The translations under genes and the position numbers were made by a program. Below, piece by piece: positions 13,278 to 20,526 of a stretch of DNA of 29,671 nt. A model generated the notes under the pieces. It did not search any database and was not told the DNA's origin. It saw nothing but the letters and a program-made list of their open reading frames with translations. This DNA is from a virus. Location of the stretch: positions 1 to 29,671 of the IMG/VR virus record IMGVR_UViG_3300013372_001792. One strand, written 5' to 3'. Each line of letters opens with the position of its first letter. The first letter of the stretch is position 1.

Positions 13278-14252
13278 ATGTTTGACATCCTTTCATTAAT
13301 TCCGGGTAGAAAGAAACAAACAGGTAGCGGTTGGACTAGCTTCAACGCTATTTGTTGTAACCAACGCGGACATAGAGAGGATAAAAGAAGTAGGGGCGGT
13401 ATAAAATTCGATGGTGTAAATAATTGGGTAATGCATTGTTTCAATTGCAGTTATAGCTGTAGCTTTACATTAGGCAAAAATATAAGTCCCAAGACAAGAC
13501 AATTTCTATTATGGTGTGGTATTGATAGTGACCAAATTCAAAGATGGAATTTAGAAAGTTTACAACACAAAGATTTATTAGACTTTAGTGGTAATCGTAA
13601 ACCACGAAGTAAAGTAAAATTTAAATCACGTGAGTTACCAATTGGTGAGACGTTAGATATAAACAATCCCAATCATTATCATTATATTGAATATTTAGAA
13701 AAACGATGCATTCATTATGATAGCTATCCTTTTATAGTAACTCCCAATGACAGAGGAAGAAATAGTAATAGGATTATCATTCCGTATACGTATATGGGGA
13801 AATCAGTGGGACACACTAGTAGGTACTTAGATAATAAAATACCTAAGTATATTAATGAGCAAGATGCAGGTTATGTATTCGGATATGATTTACAAAAACC
13901 TGAATACAGTATGTGTATTCTAGTTGAAGGAATCTTTGATGCATTGAGCATTAACGGTTGTGCTTTAACTCATAATACAATAAGTGATGACCAGGCTCAT
14001 TTACTTTCACAATTAAACAAACAGATTATTGTTGTACCTGATAGAGATAAGACAGGGCTAGATATAATTGACAGAGCATTGGAATTGGGGTATAGTGTAA
14101 GTTTACCTCCCTGGGATAAATCAATCAAGGATGTTAATGATGCAGTAATAAGATATGGTAAGCTACCTACATTACTAAGTATCATACAACACGCAACAAG
14201 TAGTAAGATAAAAATAGAATTAAGGAAAAAACAGATTGCTAAAGGAATATAA
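13278..14252 (+). CDS. 61: DNA primase, gp61-like
   Basis: A 324-residue primase that makes lagging-strand RNA primers with the gp41 helicase. The N-terminal zinc-binding domain has C26-C27, H32, C54 and C57 (C-F-N-C). The catalytic TOPRIM domain shows I-L-V-E-G at 214-218 with Glu217, D-A-L-S from 221 and V-P-D-R-D-K-T-G with Asp255 and Asp257. The C-terminus has S-I-K-D-V-N-D-A as in T4-like primases. Length fits T4 gp61 (342). It overlaps gp41 by 17 bases, matching their paired function. The start is fixed by the leaderless promoter. Confidence 0.9.
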   Translation: MFDILSLIPGRKKQTGSGWTSFNAICCNQRGHREDKRSRGGIKFDGVNNWVMHCFNCSYSCSFTLGKNISPKTRQFLLWCGIDSDQIQRWNLESLQHKDLLDFSGNRKPRSKVKFKSRELPIGETLDINNPNHYHYIEYLEKRCIHYDSYPFIVTPNDRGRNSNRIIIPYTYMGKSVGHTSRYLDNKIPKYINEQDAGYVFGYDLQKPEYSMCILVEGIFDALSINGCALTHNTISDDQAHLLSQLNKQIIVVPDRDKTGLDIIDRALELGYSVSLPPWDKSIKDVNDAVIRYGKLPTLLSIIQHATSSKIKIELRKKQIAKGI

Positions 14253-15651
14253 CACAGACGTTCAACGGCTCTTTTTACAAATGATGCTAACTAATGCAGA
14301 ATTGTATATTAGAGTTATGAATATTATGAATCCGCAGAACTTTGATCGGGCATTAAGACCTGTATCAGAATTTATGAAAGAGTACAGTGAGAAATATAGT
14401 ATACTACCGGATATAACACAAATAAAAGCAACAACAGGAATAGAACTTGTACTCATTGAAGATTTTGGTGATAGACACACTGAGTGGTTCTTAGAAGAAT
14501 TTGAATCATTTACTAAACGACAAGAACTAGAACGTGCTATTCTTAAGAGTGCCGATTTACTTGAGAAGGGTGAATTCGGACCAGTTGAGAAACTAATCAA
14601 AGACGCGGTGCAGATTAGTTTACAACGAGATATGGGTACAGATTACTTTGCTGATCCTAAAGCACGATTACACAAATACTTTAACGCAGGTGGACAACAA
14701 AGCACAGGTTGGCCTCAACTTGATAAACTATTGTACGGTGGATTTAGTCGCGGTGAATTGAATATTTTTGCAGGTGGTTCAGGTTCAGGTAAGTCATTAG
14801 TGATGATGAACATTGCATTGAATTGGTTGCAACAGGGACTTAGTGGGGTATATATTAGTTTAGAATTGAGTGAAGAATTAACCTCACTTAGAACAGATGC
14901 TATGTTGACTATGATGAGTACCAGAGACATTCGTAAGGATATTGACAGTACAGAACTTAAAGTTAAAATTGCAGGTAAAAAATCCGGTGATTATCGTGTT
15001 AAGGGCTTGCCAGCACAAAGTAATGTTAATGACATTAGGTCATATTTAAAAGAAGTACAAATTCAAACTGGAATTAAAATTGACTTTGTTATGATTGATT
15101 ATTTGGATCTAGTTATGCCGGTTAGTGTTAAAGTTAATCCCAATGACCAGTTTATTAAAGACAAGTATGTTAGTGAAGAATTACGTAATTTGTCTAAAGA
15201 ATTAGGTGTATTAATGGTAACAGCAAGTCAGTTGAATCGTAGTGCAGTTGATGAACAAGAATTTGACCATAGTCATATTGCAGGTGGTATCAGTAAGATT
15301 AATACAGCAGATAATGTGTTTGGTATTTTTACAAGTCGCAGTATGCGTGAGCGTGGAAAATATCAAATTCAATGTATGAAAAGTCGTAGTTCGACGGGTG
15401 TGGGACAGAAAATTGACTTGGAATACAACATTGAGACTATGCGTATTACTGACGAGGATCCTGACGGGTATGCAGACCAACAAGCAAAATATAGACCCAG
15501 TTCTAGTCCCAATGACATTATGAATCGATTAAAGCCCCAATCTACTGTAATTGATTCTATTACAGGAGAAATTGAGCCAATAAATACACGGGTTGTTGCT
15601 GATGTTCAGGGTTCAAAATTGAAATCATTGATAAACAATCTGAAAAGATGA
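14236..15651 (+). CDS. 41: Replicative DNA helicase, gp41-like (DnaB family)
   Basis: 471 residues, TTG start at 14236 within the end of the primase gene; the start M-L-K-E-Y-N-T-D-V-Q-R-L-F-L agrees with the usual beginning of this family, and the next ATG (14281) would cut that helix. The N-terminal domain is about 150 residues, the RecA-like motor follows: Walker A GGSGSGKS at 180-187, Walker B F-V-M-I-D-Y-L-D-L-V at 284-293, and a later T-A-S-Q-L-N-R-S (H3-like). It forms a hexamer with gp61 at the fork. The stop TGA overlaps the next late promoter box. Confidence 0.92.
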   Translation: MLKEYNTDVQRLFLQMMLTNAELYIRVMNIMNPQNFDRALRPVSEFMKEYSEKYSILPDITQIKATTGIELVLIEDFGDRHTEWFLEEFESFTKRQELERAILKSADLLEKGEFGPVEKLIKDAVQISLQRDMGTDYFADPKARLHKYFNAGGQQSTGWPQLDKLLYGGFSRGELNIFAGGSGSGKSLVMMNIALNWLQQGLSGVYISLELSEELTSLRTDAMLTMMSTRDIRKDIDSTELKVKIAGKKSGDYRVKGLPAQSNVNDIRSYLKEVQIQTGIKIDFVMIDYLDLVMPVSVKVNPNDQFIKDKYVSEELRNLSKELGVLMVTASQLNRSAVDEQEFDHSHIAGGISKINTADNVFGIFTSRSMRERGKYQIQCMKSRSSTGVGQKIDLEYNIETMRITDEDPDGYADQQAKYRPSSSPNDIMNRLKPQSTVIDSITGEIEPINTRVVADVQGSKLKSLINNLKR

Positions 15652-15657
15652 TAAATA
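15650..15657 (+). promoter_or_regulatory. T4-type late promoter (GATAAATA)
   Basis: GATAAATACTA starts within the helicase stop codon. The expected start near 15663 gives an mRNA beginning AGGAAACT, so an SD-like AGGA would lie at its very 5' end, 8 bases before ATG 15676. Confidence 0.7.
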
Positions 15658-15675
15658 CTACTAGGAAACTATATC

Positions 15676-15924
15676 ATGCAAAAGAAAACTCGCAGTTTGC
15701 TAGAGGAATTAGAAGCCATAGGCAATAACCGTGATACTAAACATATCATTGAGAGCCGAGCCCATAATATTATTACTAGTGCTATTAATCTATTAGAAAT
15801 GATTAATAAACAGTATGATCCGGAAAAAGCACAAATACTAGAACGCAAACTACTAAGCGCAATCAAAGCCAGAGATCAGGGTAGATTTTCTAAGAGTATA
15901 AGGAAAAACGATGAAACTCAATGA
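15676..15924 (+). CDS. Small helical protein, conserved next to gp41
   Basis: 82 residues, entirely helical in appearance: R-S-L-L-E-E-L-E-A-I at the start, then H-I-I-E-S-R-A-H-N-I-I-T-S-A-I-N-L-L-E-M-I, and a basic end with R-K-L-L-S-A-I-K. A family with this layout follows the helicase in marine T4-like phages from memory, with unknown function. Its own late promoter (15650) places it with virion or packaging genes. It overlaps the next gene by 14 bases, and AAGGAAAAACG before that start lies inside it. Confidence 0.75.
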   Translation: MQKKTRSLLEELEAIGNNRDTKHIIESRAHNIITSAINLLEMINKQYDPEKAQILERKLLSAIKARDQGRFSKSIRKNDETQ

Positions 15925-16726
15925 GGTCATTACTGAAAATGCCTTTACAGATTTTGCTAAAAGACAGGCATTTAACCTAGTCGGACAACAATCTGATTGG
16001 GGTAGACAGGGATTAGAATTACAAACTAAACAGAAGTATATTACAAAAGTTGAACAACTTTTATCAATGAACATCAAAAGTGCTAATGTAGCCGGTAACA
16101 CACCAGACCCGTCGTATGTTAAAAATCTAGTGGTTGGGTATTTAAAGAAAAACGGTATATCAATTCCGGTACAACCGGTACAACAACAAACTACTACACC
16201 AACACCTACTACACCGGTACCCGAGTCAACAGGGTCACCCACTACATATTATTGGGAAGAACAAATAGATAGATTAGCTCCTGGAGTTGCTAGTAACAAT
16301 TCTAAAGCAATAAATCAAATGGCAAATTTGATTTATCAAATTATATCATCTGAAAGCGAAACACAGCCTAATGTTACATTAGGTGGAGGTTCTAGTAGCG
16401 CATCTAGTCCTGCCCCCAATCCTGCTCCTGCCCCACCCGATAACGACACAACAGCTATTATTAAGATGATACGAAAACTTGCATCACAGGGTAATACTAC
16501 TGGTTTGCAAACAATTGCTAATGCTGCCAATAGAAGTCTCAGTAGAATTGCTAAACAAAATGTAGCACAAACACCGCAAGCACCACAAAATATTCCCGTT
16601 TCAATTGGTGGCAATCCAATATCACCGGGACATCCCTCATATGCCTCGGCGCAGGCAGCGGCGCAGGCAGCACAACCTGTTCCGGAAAGCAAGAATACAG
16701 TACAGTCTTGGATTAAGGTTGAATAA
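15911..16726 (+). CDS. Hypothetical virion-type protein with Pro/Thr linkers
   Basis: 271 residues starting at ATG after AAGGAAAAACG. Residues 1-85 are helical and start with MKLNEVITENAF. A linker rich in P, T and Q (about 87-110: Q-P-V-Q-Q-Q-T-T-T-P-T-P-T-T-P) leads to a central helix region, then a second low-complexity segment (S-S-A-S-S-P-A-P-N-P-A-P-A-P-P, near 160-172), another helical block, and an alanine/glutamine-rich end. The arrangement of small domains on flexible linkers is typical of virion or scaffold-like proteins; no enzyme motif is seen. It shares the MKLNE start with the genes at 19423 and (similar) 18893. Confidence 0.65.
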   Translation: MKLNEVITENAFTDFAKRQAFNLVGQQSDWGRQGLELQTKQKYITKVEQLLSMNIKSANVAGNTPDPSYVKNLVVGYLKKNGISIPVQPVQQQTTTPTPTTPVPESTGSPTTYYWEEQIDRLAPGVASNNSKAINQMANLIYQIISSESETQPNVTLGGGSSSASSPAPNPAPAPPDNDTTAIIKMIRKLASQGNTTGLQTIANAANRSLSRIAKQNVAQTPQAPQNIPVSIGGNPISPGHPSYASAQAAAQAAQPVPESKNTVQSWIKVE

Positions 16727-17883
16727 TGAATTCATTACGTGACCTAGTTGACAAACTAGAAGATATCAATACCGTCGTTACAGAAGAAGTAGAGTTAACT
16801 AAGGCTCACGTTGAACATCCTGAAGATTTGATATTTGATATTGGTTCTAGAGGAGCAACTCAAGGATTGCAAGCAATAGTTAACACTGTTAAAAATCCCA
16901 ATGTAGTAACTATTAAGTGGGACGGATATCCTGCGTTAGTATTTGGTACTGGTATGGATGGTAAGTTTATCATAGCAGATAAACACATGTTTAATAAAAG
17001 TGACGGTAGCGGACATGTGACTAGTCCAAAAGCATTTCAACAATATGATATTGCTAGAGGAATTGACCGCAGCCAATTGCATCAAATTATTGCTACTATT
17101 TGGCCAGGTCTACAAAAATCATATTCGGGTAGTGGATTTTATTGGGGTGATTTGTTGTTTAGTCAACAATTACAAGATGAAAATGGGCTTTATAAGTTTA
17201 AAGCTAATCCAAATGGTATAACGTACACTGTTGAAGTAGACAGTGAAATTGGAAAATTAATAACAGGTAAAGTTGGGGGTATAGCAGTTCACCAGTATTT
17301 GCCACCTCAAGCCACTAACGTACAACAAGCACAATTATTAAACGGTTCTATTGGGCAGTTAACAAACAACAGTAACGTTGCTGTTATTCCAGCTAAAATG
17401 CCGACTACACCTAAGTTGAAATTTTCACCAGCAGATGTAGCAAAAATTCAGCAGGTTATCTCTCAGGCAGGAGATGCAGCCGATACATGGTTGCTTCAAG
17501 CACCAGCAGGAACTAAGTCAGCGTTCCCGGCAATGTGTAAAGTCTACATCAATAAGAAAATTGTATCAGGCAATTTAACTAATTTAGTTGGTGATTTTTA
17601 TAAATTCTTTGAGACTCGTCCAATGTCAGACGGGATACGTATGAAATTAACAGAACATTTTAAGCAAAATGAAGCTGGTATAAAAAGTGCATTCGTAATT
17701 TGGATGGCAATATATAATGCTAAAATGAAGATTGTGAATCAGTTAGATAAGGCCGCAGAAGCTAGTCCAGTCAAGGGTTATCTATTAGACGGGACACAAA
17801 CCCAAGAAGGATTTGTTGCAAATGGGGTCAAATTTGTCAACAGAATGGGCTTTAGCCGTCAAAATTTAGCCGCCAGAGGCTAA
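16726..17883 (+). CDS. KxDG nucleotidyltransferase-like protein (ligase superfamily-like)
   Basis: 385 residues, one-base overlap with the upstream stop. V-V-T-I-K64-W-D-G67-Y-P-A is the motif I (K-x-D-G) of covalent nucleotidyltransferases (DNA and RNA ligases, capping enzymes), where the lysine accepts AMP or GMP. F-Y-W-G-D-L-L-F at 138-145 suits motif III, and G-K-V-G-G-I-A-V-H at 181-189 suits motif IV. Motif V (K-x-K) may be P-K-L-K near residue 220. The rest, about 165 residues, is helical. From memory this matches a DUF (DUF6267-like) found in marine T4-like phages; no activity has been shown to my knowledge. It follows a late promoter, so it is a late, possibly virion-associated, ligase-like protein. 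Confidence 0.55.
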   Translation: MNSLRDLVDKLEDINTVVTEEVELTKAHVEHPEDLIFDIGSRGATQGLQAIVNTVKNPNVVTIKWDGYPALVFGTGMDGKFIIADKHMFNKSDGSGHVTSPKAFQQYDIARGIDRSQLHQIIATIWPGLQKSYSGSGFYWGDLLFSQQLQDENGLYKFKANPNGITYTVEVDSEIGKLITGKVGGIAVHQYLPPQATNVQQAQLLNGSIGQLTNNSNVAVIPAKMPTTPKLKFSPADVAKIQQVISQAGDAADTWLLQAPAGTKSAFPAMCKVYINKKIVSGNLTNLVGDFYKFFETRPMSDGIRMKLTEHFKQNEAGIKSAFVIWMAIYNAKMKIVNQLDKAAEASPVKGYLLDGTQTQEGFVANGVKFVNRMGFSRQNLAARG

Positions 17884-17910
17884 CCAAAACCAACATTTTT
17901 TTCTATATGG

Positions 17911-17918
17911 CATAAATA
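17911..17918 (+). promoter_or_regulatory. T4-type late promoter variant (CATAAATA)
   Basis: One mismatch from TATAAATA, followed by ATAGT and an ATG at 17924, the expected start point. The actual gene starts at 17965, so the leader is about 41 bases. Confidence 0.65.
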
Positions 17919-17923
17919 ATAGT

Positions 17924-17938
17924 ATGAGTTCTATATGA
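17924..17938 (+). other. Possible leaderless four-codon mini-ORF in the leader of the 137-residue virion protein
   Basis: ATG AGT TCT ATA TGA begins at the expected +1 of the late promoter (17911-17918). The sequence resembles the leaderless junction at the Nudix gene (ATAGTATG). It could be a relic of a leaderless gene start or a regulatory short ORF; nothing proves translation. Confidence 0.3.
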
Positions 17939-17964
17939 ATTCAAACTTTTAAAGGAAAATTATC

Positions 17965-18378
17965 ATGGCATATACAACAAGATTACACGGCGACACAAAA
18001 CCAGTATTCGCAATTGACTCATTAGCAGGTTCTGGAGTTGCAACAGTAGCTACACCAGTAATGTTATCTGGTCCAAAACTAGACTTCTTTGGTTTAGACC
18101 TAGGTGCAACACCAGCTAACGAGTTTGATTATGACGAAGCTGTTCACGCTGTCATTCAGTGCGTAACACAATTGGCAACTACACATTTCTACCAAGTAGA
18201 AGGTACAGGTAACGTTACAAACATGTCTATCGCTGTTTATCCAACAGCCGCATGGACAGCAACTTCATTACAAGCCGCAGTTCGTGCATTAGGTACAGTA
18301 GGTAGTTTTGACCTAAGCGGTGCAGCGGTTACAAACGTTGGTTTCCGTTTAGCTTCTACACAAACTACCGCATCTTAA
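17965..18378 (+). CDS. Small, probably abundant virion protein
   Basis: 137 residues with few charged residues and many T, A, G and V, a beta-rich profile (M-A-Y-T-T-R-L-H-G-D-T-K-P-V-F-A-I-D). The gene has an own late promoter, the strong SD AAAGGAAAA (17950-17958, 6 bases before ATG) and a strong terminator right after it. Codons look regular with many C/A-ending forms. Such an isolated, heavily signalled unit is typical of a capsid, decoration or tail-surface protein. I recall similar starts (T-R-L-H-G-D-x-x-P-V) among structural proteins of marine T4-like phages but cannot name it. Confidence 0.6.
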   Translation: MAYTTRLHGDTKPVFAIDSLAGSGVATVATPVMLSGPKLDFFGLDLGATPANEFDYDEAVHAVIQCVTQLATTHFYQVEGTGNVTNMSIAVYPTAAWTATSLQAAVRALGTVGSFDLSGAAVTNVGFRLASTQTTAS

Positions 18379-18401
18379 TCTAATACTTAGATTATACAAA
18401 G

Positions 18402-18427
18402 AGCCCGGGAATTTCTCGGGCTTTTTT
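18402..18427 (+). terminator. Rho-independent terminator after the small virion protein
   Basis: A 9-bp GC-rich stem (18402-18410 with 18414-18422, one G-T pair), 3-base loop, and a T run to 18427. It is the strongest stem in the window and isolates the 17965 gene from the late promoter at 18433. Confidence 0.92.
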
Positions 18428-18432
18428 ACCTC

Positions 18433-18440
18433 TATAAATA
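18433..18440 (+). promoter_or_regulatory. T4-type late promoter (TATAAATA) with leaderless geometry
   Basis: Perfect TATAAATA, four bases before ATG 18445. With the start point expected 6 bases after the box, the mRNA begins at or within the first codon. No SD precedes the start. No other start in the next codons fits (the frame has no other close ATG). Confidence 0.8.
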
Positions 18441-18444
18441 CTGT

Positions 18445-18909
18445 ATGAGTTACAGAATTCGTTGCTATACGTTGTTTGATATTACTAAGACAGGTATCAT
18501 AAACCGCAAACCTCCTGCCAATGGAACTAACGAACAACTGTCAACATGGGAAAAAACTAGAAATACTCAATGTAATTTTGACACAATATTACAAGTAGTT
18601 TCACTACGTAGTCAACCAGAGAATATCACTGAACCACAGCAAGAAGTAGTTTTATTCAATGATTCTGATTTGTTTGGATTTATGTATGATAATGAAGAAG
18701 GACAAATAACGTGGGCTTTTGATTTTGATATTATACATCGTAGTGTTTTTGATGACGGATTGAATAAATTAGGATATTTATATAGTGACTGTGATAGTGT
18801 TCCTATGATAAAAGTAGGAACTGAATGGGATAAACTGCCCAGTTTTTTAGACACTAGCCCGGAATTACGTAATATCTATTTTGAGGTAATAAATGAAAAA
18901 GTTGAATGA
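18445..18909 (+). CDS. Conserved late hypothetical protein, leaderless start
   Basis: 154 residues beginning MSYRIRCYTLFDITKTG. It is mostly strands and loops, with D-T-I-L-Q-V-V-S-L-R-S-Q and acid-rich runs (F-D-F-D-I-I-H), and its end (E-L-R-N-I-Y-F-E-V-I) suggests a further strand. I recall R-I-R-C-Y-T-L-F-D-I-T at the start of a family in marine T4-like phages, without function. It overlaps the next gene by 17 bases. The start sits at the expected +1 of its late promoter. Confidence 0.7.
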   Translation: MSYRIRCYTLFDITKTGIINRKPPANGTNEQLSTWEKTRNTQCNFDTILQVVSLRSQPENITEPQQEVVLFNDSDLFGFMYDNEEGQITWAFDFDIIHRSVFDDGLNKLGYLYSDCDSVPMIKVGTEWDKLPSFLDTSPELRNIYFEVINEKVE

Positions 18910-19378
18910 ACAGCAAATGTTCAGGATTTTAACTAAAATCCTAGATAAAAAAGAAATAGCAAATTTATCAGAGAATATTGTATTTGAAGATCCGGACGGA
19001 ACATACCATCTTTATGGGGATTATTCGATAAAGAAAAATATGGATAAATACGTATTAACTAAAAGGGGAACGTTTACTGTAATACCATTTTTTAACTTAC
19101 GCAATGCGGTAATTTATACATCTTTTGATAAAAGAAATATGATTATGGACGCAAAGAGAATGGTAGAGTTAGATACCTTACAAGAAGGAACAGAATCGTC
19201 TATTCAGATTTACCGTAGTTTAATGAATAAAACCAAAGACTTAGAGAAAAAAACTATATATAGTGCTAAGTTTAATGAAGGTAGAAATAGAAAAACAAGG
19301 ATAGAACAGGAACTCACTACGTATGCTTTAAACAGCAAAAGGTGGCAGGAACAAATGTTCAACCAAGTGACAAAATAA
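18893..19378 (+). CDS. Hypothetical late protein
   Basis: 161 residues. ATG 18893 follows GAGGTAATAA inside the upstream gene. The start MKKLNEQQMF is helical; a strand-rich middle (G-T-Y-H-L-Y-G-D-Y, R-G-T-F-T-V-I-P-F-F) and a basic helical end (N-R-K-T-R-I-E-Q-E-L) follow. No known motif. It is cotranscribed with 18445 from the same late promoter. Confidence 0.7.
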   Translation: MKKLNEQQMFRILTKILDKKEIANLSENIVFEDPDGTYHLYGDYSIKKNMDKYVLTKRGTFTVIPFFNLRNAVIYTSFDKRNMIMDAKRMVELDTLQEGTESSIQIYRSLMNKTKDLEKKTIYSAKFNEGRNRKTRIEQELTTYALNSKRWQEQMFNQVTK

Positions 19379-19388
19379 TTTAAATAAT

Positions 19389-19396
19389 GATAAATA
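19389..19396 (+). promoter_or_regulatory. T4-type late promoter (GATAAATA)
   Basis: One base from TATAAATA. The start point is expected near 19402. TAGGAAAA (SD-like, 19411-19418) lies in the leader, 5-8 bases before ATG 19423. Confidence 0.7.
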
Positions 19397-19422
19397 TAAT
19401 ATCAGCATTCTAGGAAAACTCT

Positions 19423-20127
19423 ATGAAACTAAACGAATTTAACATGAAACCATCTACAGTCGCTAAAAAAGCACTGAAAGAACATTTCAACACTACGGTC
19501 AATTTTGACTCATTAAGCCTATACGATACCAATCGTATGTTACGAAAAATTAAAGGATTAATGAACGAAATGAAATCTAGCGAAAAGTCTTTTGCTAGCG
19601 AAAAAAATCCTTCATACATGAAATTAATGTTTATGGAACAAGCATTGGTTCATCATTACGGTGAATTGAAAGCACTTCCAATATATAATCAACGTATTGT
19701 TGTAGAGAACGAAGAAGTTGAAAAATCACAAGTTGTACTAGCAGCCAAAGAAATGATTGACGAACTACAAAAGATGATTGAAAATGTTAGCGATATGCTA
19801 GTTAAAGAATTACCAGCAGTTGTTGACGGTGTCAATGCAGAAATTGGTACAAATGAAGGTGAACAATTCAATAGTCAAACATCAGAAGCATTGACTAGCT
19901 TACAAGCCGCATTGTCACAGAGTAAAATCGGATTACAATCAGCATTGGGTGTAATTACAGGTCAAGGCGGTGGATTCGGTGATATGGCAGCAGCCGGTGA
20001 TATGGGTGCTGATATGAGTATGCCACCAGAAGAACCAATGGACGATGAGATGGATGTAGGTGGTGAATTACCCGAAGAGCCACCAGAAGAAGAACCAACA
20101 TCTGGATTAGGCAGATCCACTCGTTAA
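19423..20127 (+). CDS. Helical virion or scaffold-like protein with acidic Pro-rich tail
   Basis: 234 residues starting MKLNEFNMKPS after an SD-like TAGGAAAA. Residues 20-180 are mostly helices (K-K-A-L-K-E-H-F, K-S-S-E-K-S-F-A-S-E-K, a long A-K-E-M-I-D-E-L-Q-K-M-I-E-N-V region, L-T-S-L-Q-A-A-L-S-Q). The tail (about 190-225) is glycine/methionine-rich, then a run of P-E-E and D-D-E-M. I recall a family with the same Y-M-K-L-M-F-M-E-Q-A-L and L-x-A-L-x-V-I-T-G-Q in marine T4-like phages, with unknown function. The helical body plus acidic end suits scaffold or internal head protein roles (inference). Confidence 0.7.
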   Translation: MKLNEFNMKPSTVAKKALKEHFNTTVNFDSLSLYDTNRMLRKIKGLMNEMKSSEKSFASEKNPSYMKLMFMEQALVHHYGELKALPIYNQRIVVENEEVEKSQVVLAAKEMIDELQKMIENVSDMLVKELPAVVDGVNAEIGTNEGEQFNSQTSEALTSLQAALSQSKIGLQSALGVITGQGGGFGDMAAAGDMGADMSMPPEEPMDDEMDVGGELPEEPPEEEPTSGLGRSTR

Positions 20128-20128
20128 C

Positions 20129-20458
20129 ATGCGTTTATTCGAATTTGCACAGGATGACCCTTTGCGTGTCAAACTGACAGCAGTAGCCAGCCAATTGGAA
20201 TCACGTTTTAAAAATCAAAATCAACCGTTACCATTAGATTTCTTTTTAGATATACTTAGAAAAAGTGATATCGCAGTTGATGAGGAAGATATCTATGATA
20301 TCATCAAAAAGGAACCATTGGTAAATATTATAGATAGTATTGAAGGTGGAAACGTAATATTTAAAGGACAATCAGGTGCCGAAGGTGAAGAAGACGGACC
20401 TGATGAAAATCAAAAAACACTACAGTCAATGGCTAGCAAACAAGCTAGTAAACTATAA
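20129..20458 (+). CDS. Hypothetical late protein of 109 residues
   Basis: One base after the previous stop, no own SD, so translated by coupling. It starts MRLFEFAQDDP. Two helical parts follow (L-T-A-V-A-S-Q-L-E-S-R-F, then D-E-E-D-I-Y-D-I-I-K-K-E-P) and an acidic, glycine-rich stretch (G-A-E-G-E-E-D-G-P-D-E). No recognised domain. Its stop lies within the first unit of the decamer repeat that follows. Confidence 0.7.
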   Translation: MRLFEFAQDDPLRVKLTAVASQLESRFKNQNQPLPLDFFLDILRKSDIAVDEEDIYDIIKKEPLVNIIDSIEGGNVIFKGQSGAEGEEDGPDENQKTLQSMASKQASKL

Positions 20459-20481
20459 TCCACTATAATCCACTATAACTA
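20452..20481 (+). repeat. Tandem decamer ACTATAATCC, three copies
   Basis: Copies at 20452-20461, 20462-20471 and a partly diverged one at 20472-20481. Two contain TATAAT, but no -35 lies 16-18 bases upstream of either, so I do not call them promoters. They begin inside the stop region of the preceding gene. Confidence 0.75.
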
Positions 20482-20490
20482 ACCAAATAC

Positions 20491-20520
20491 ATTGTACTAC
20501 AGAGAAATTTGTAGTACAAT
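20491..20520 (+). promoter_or_regulatory. Leaderless promoter embedded in a long inverted repeat
   Basis: ATTGTACTACA (20491-20501) and TGTAGTACAAT (20510-20520) form a perfect 11-bp inverted repeat with an 8-base centre. The left arm contains TTGTAC (20492-20497) and the right arm TACAAT (20515-20520); they lie 17 bases apart and the latter ends 6 bases before ATG 20527, the same leaderless geometry as at 5848. So the repeat holds both -35 and -10, and a dimeric protein bound to it would cover the whole promoter. There is no T run, so it is not a terminator. Confidence 0.65.
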
Positions 20521-20526
20521 TGCCAT

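Noticed and set aside
16336-16692. 118-residue minus-strand frame rich in C, A and G
   Set aside because: Complement of the alanine/proline-rich linkers of the plus-strand protein; composition artefact.
20454-20469. TATAAT boxes in the decamer repeat as promoters
   Set aside because: No -35-like hexamer 16-18 bases upstream of either box.
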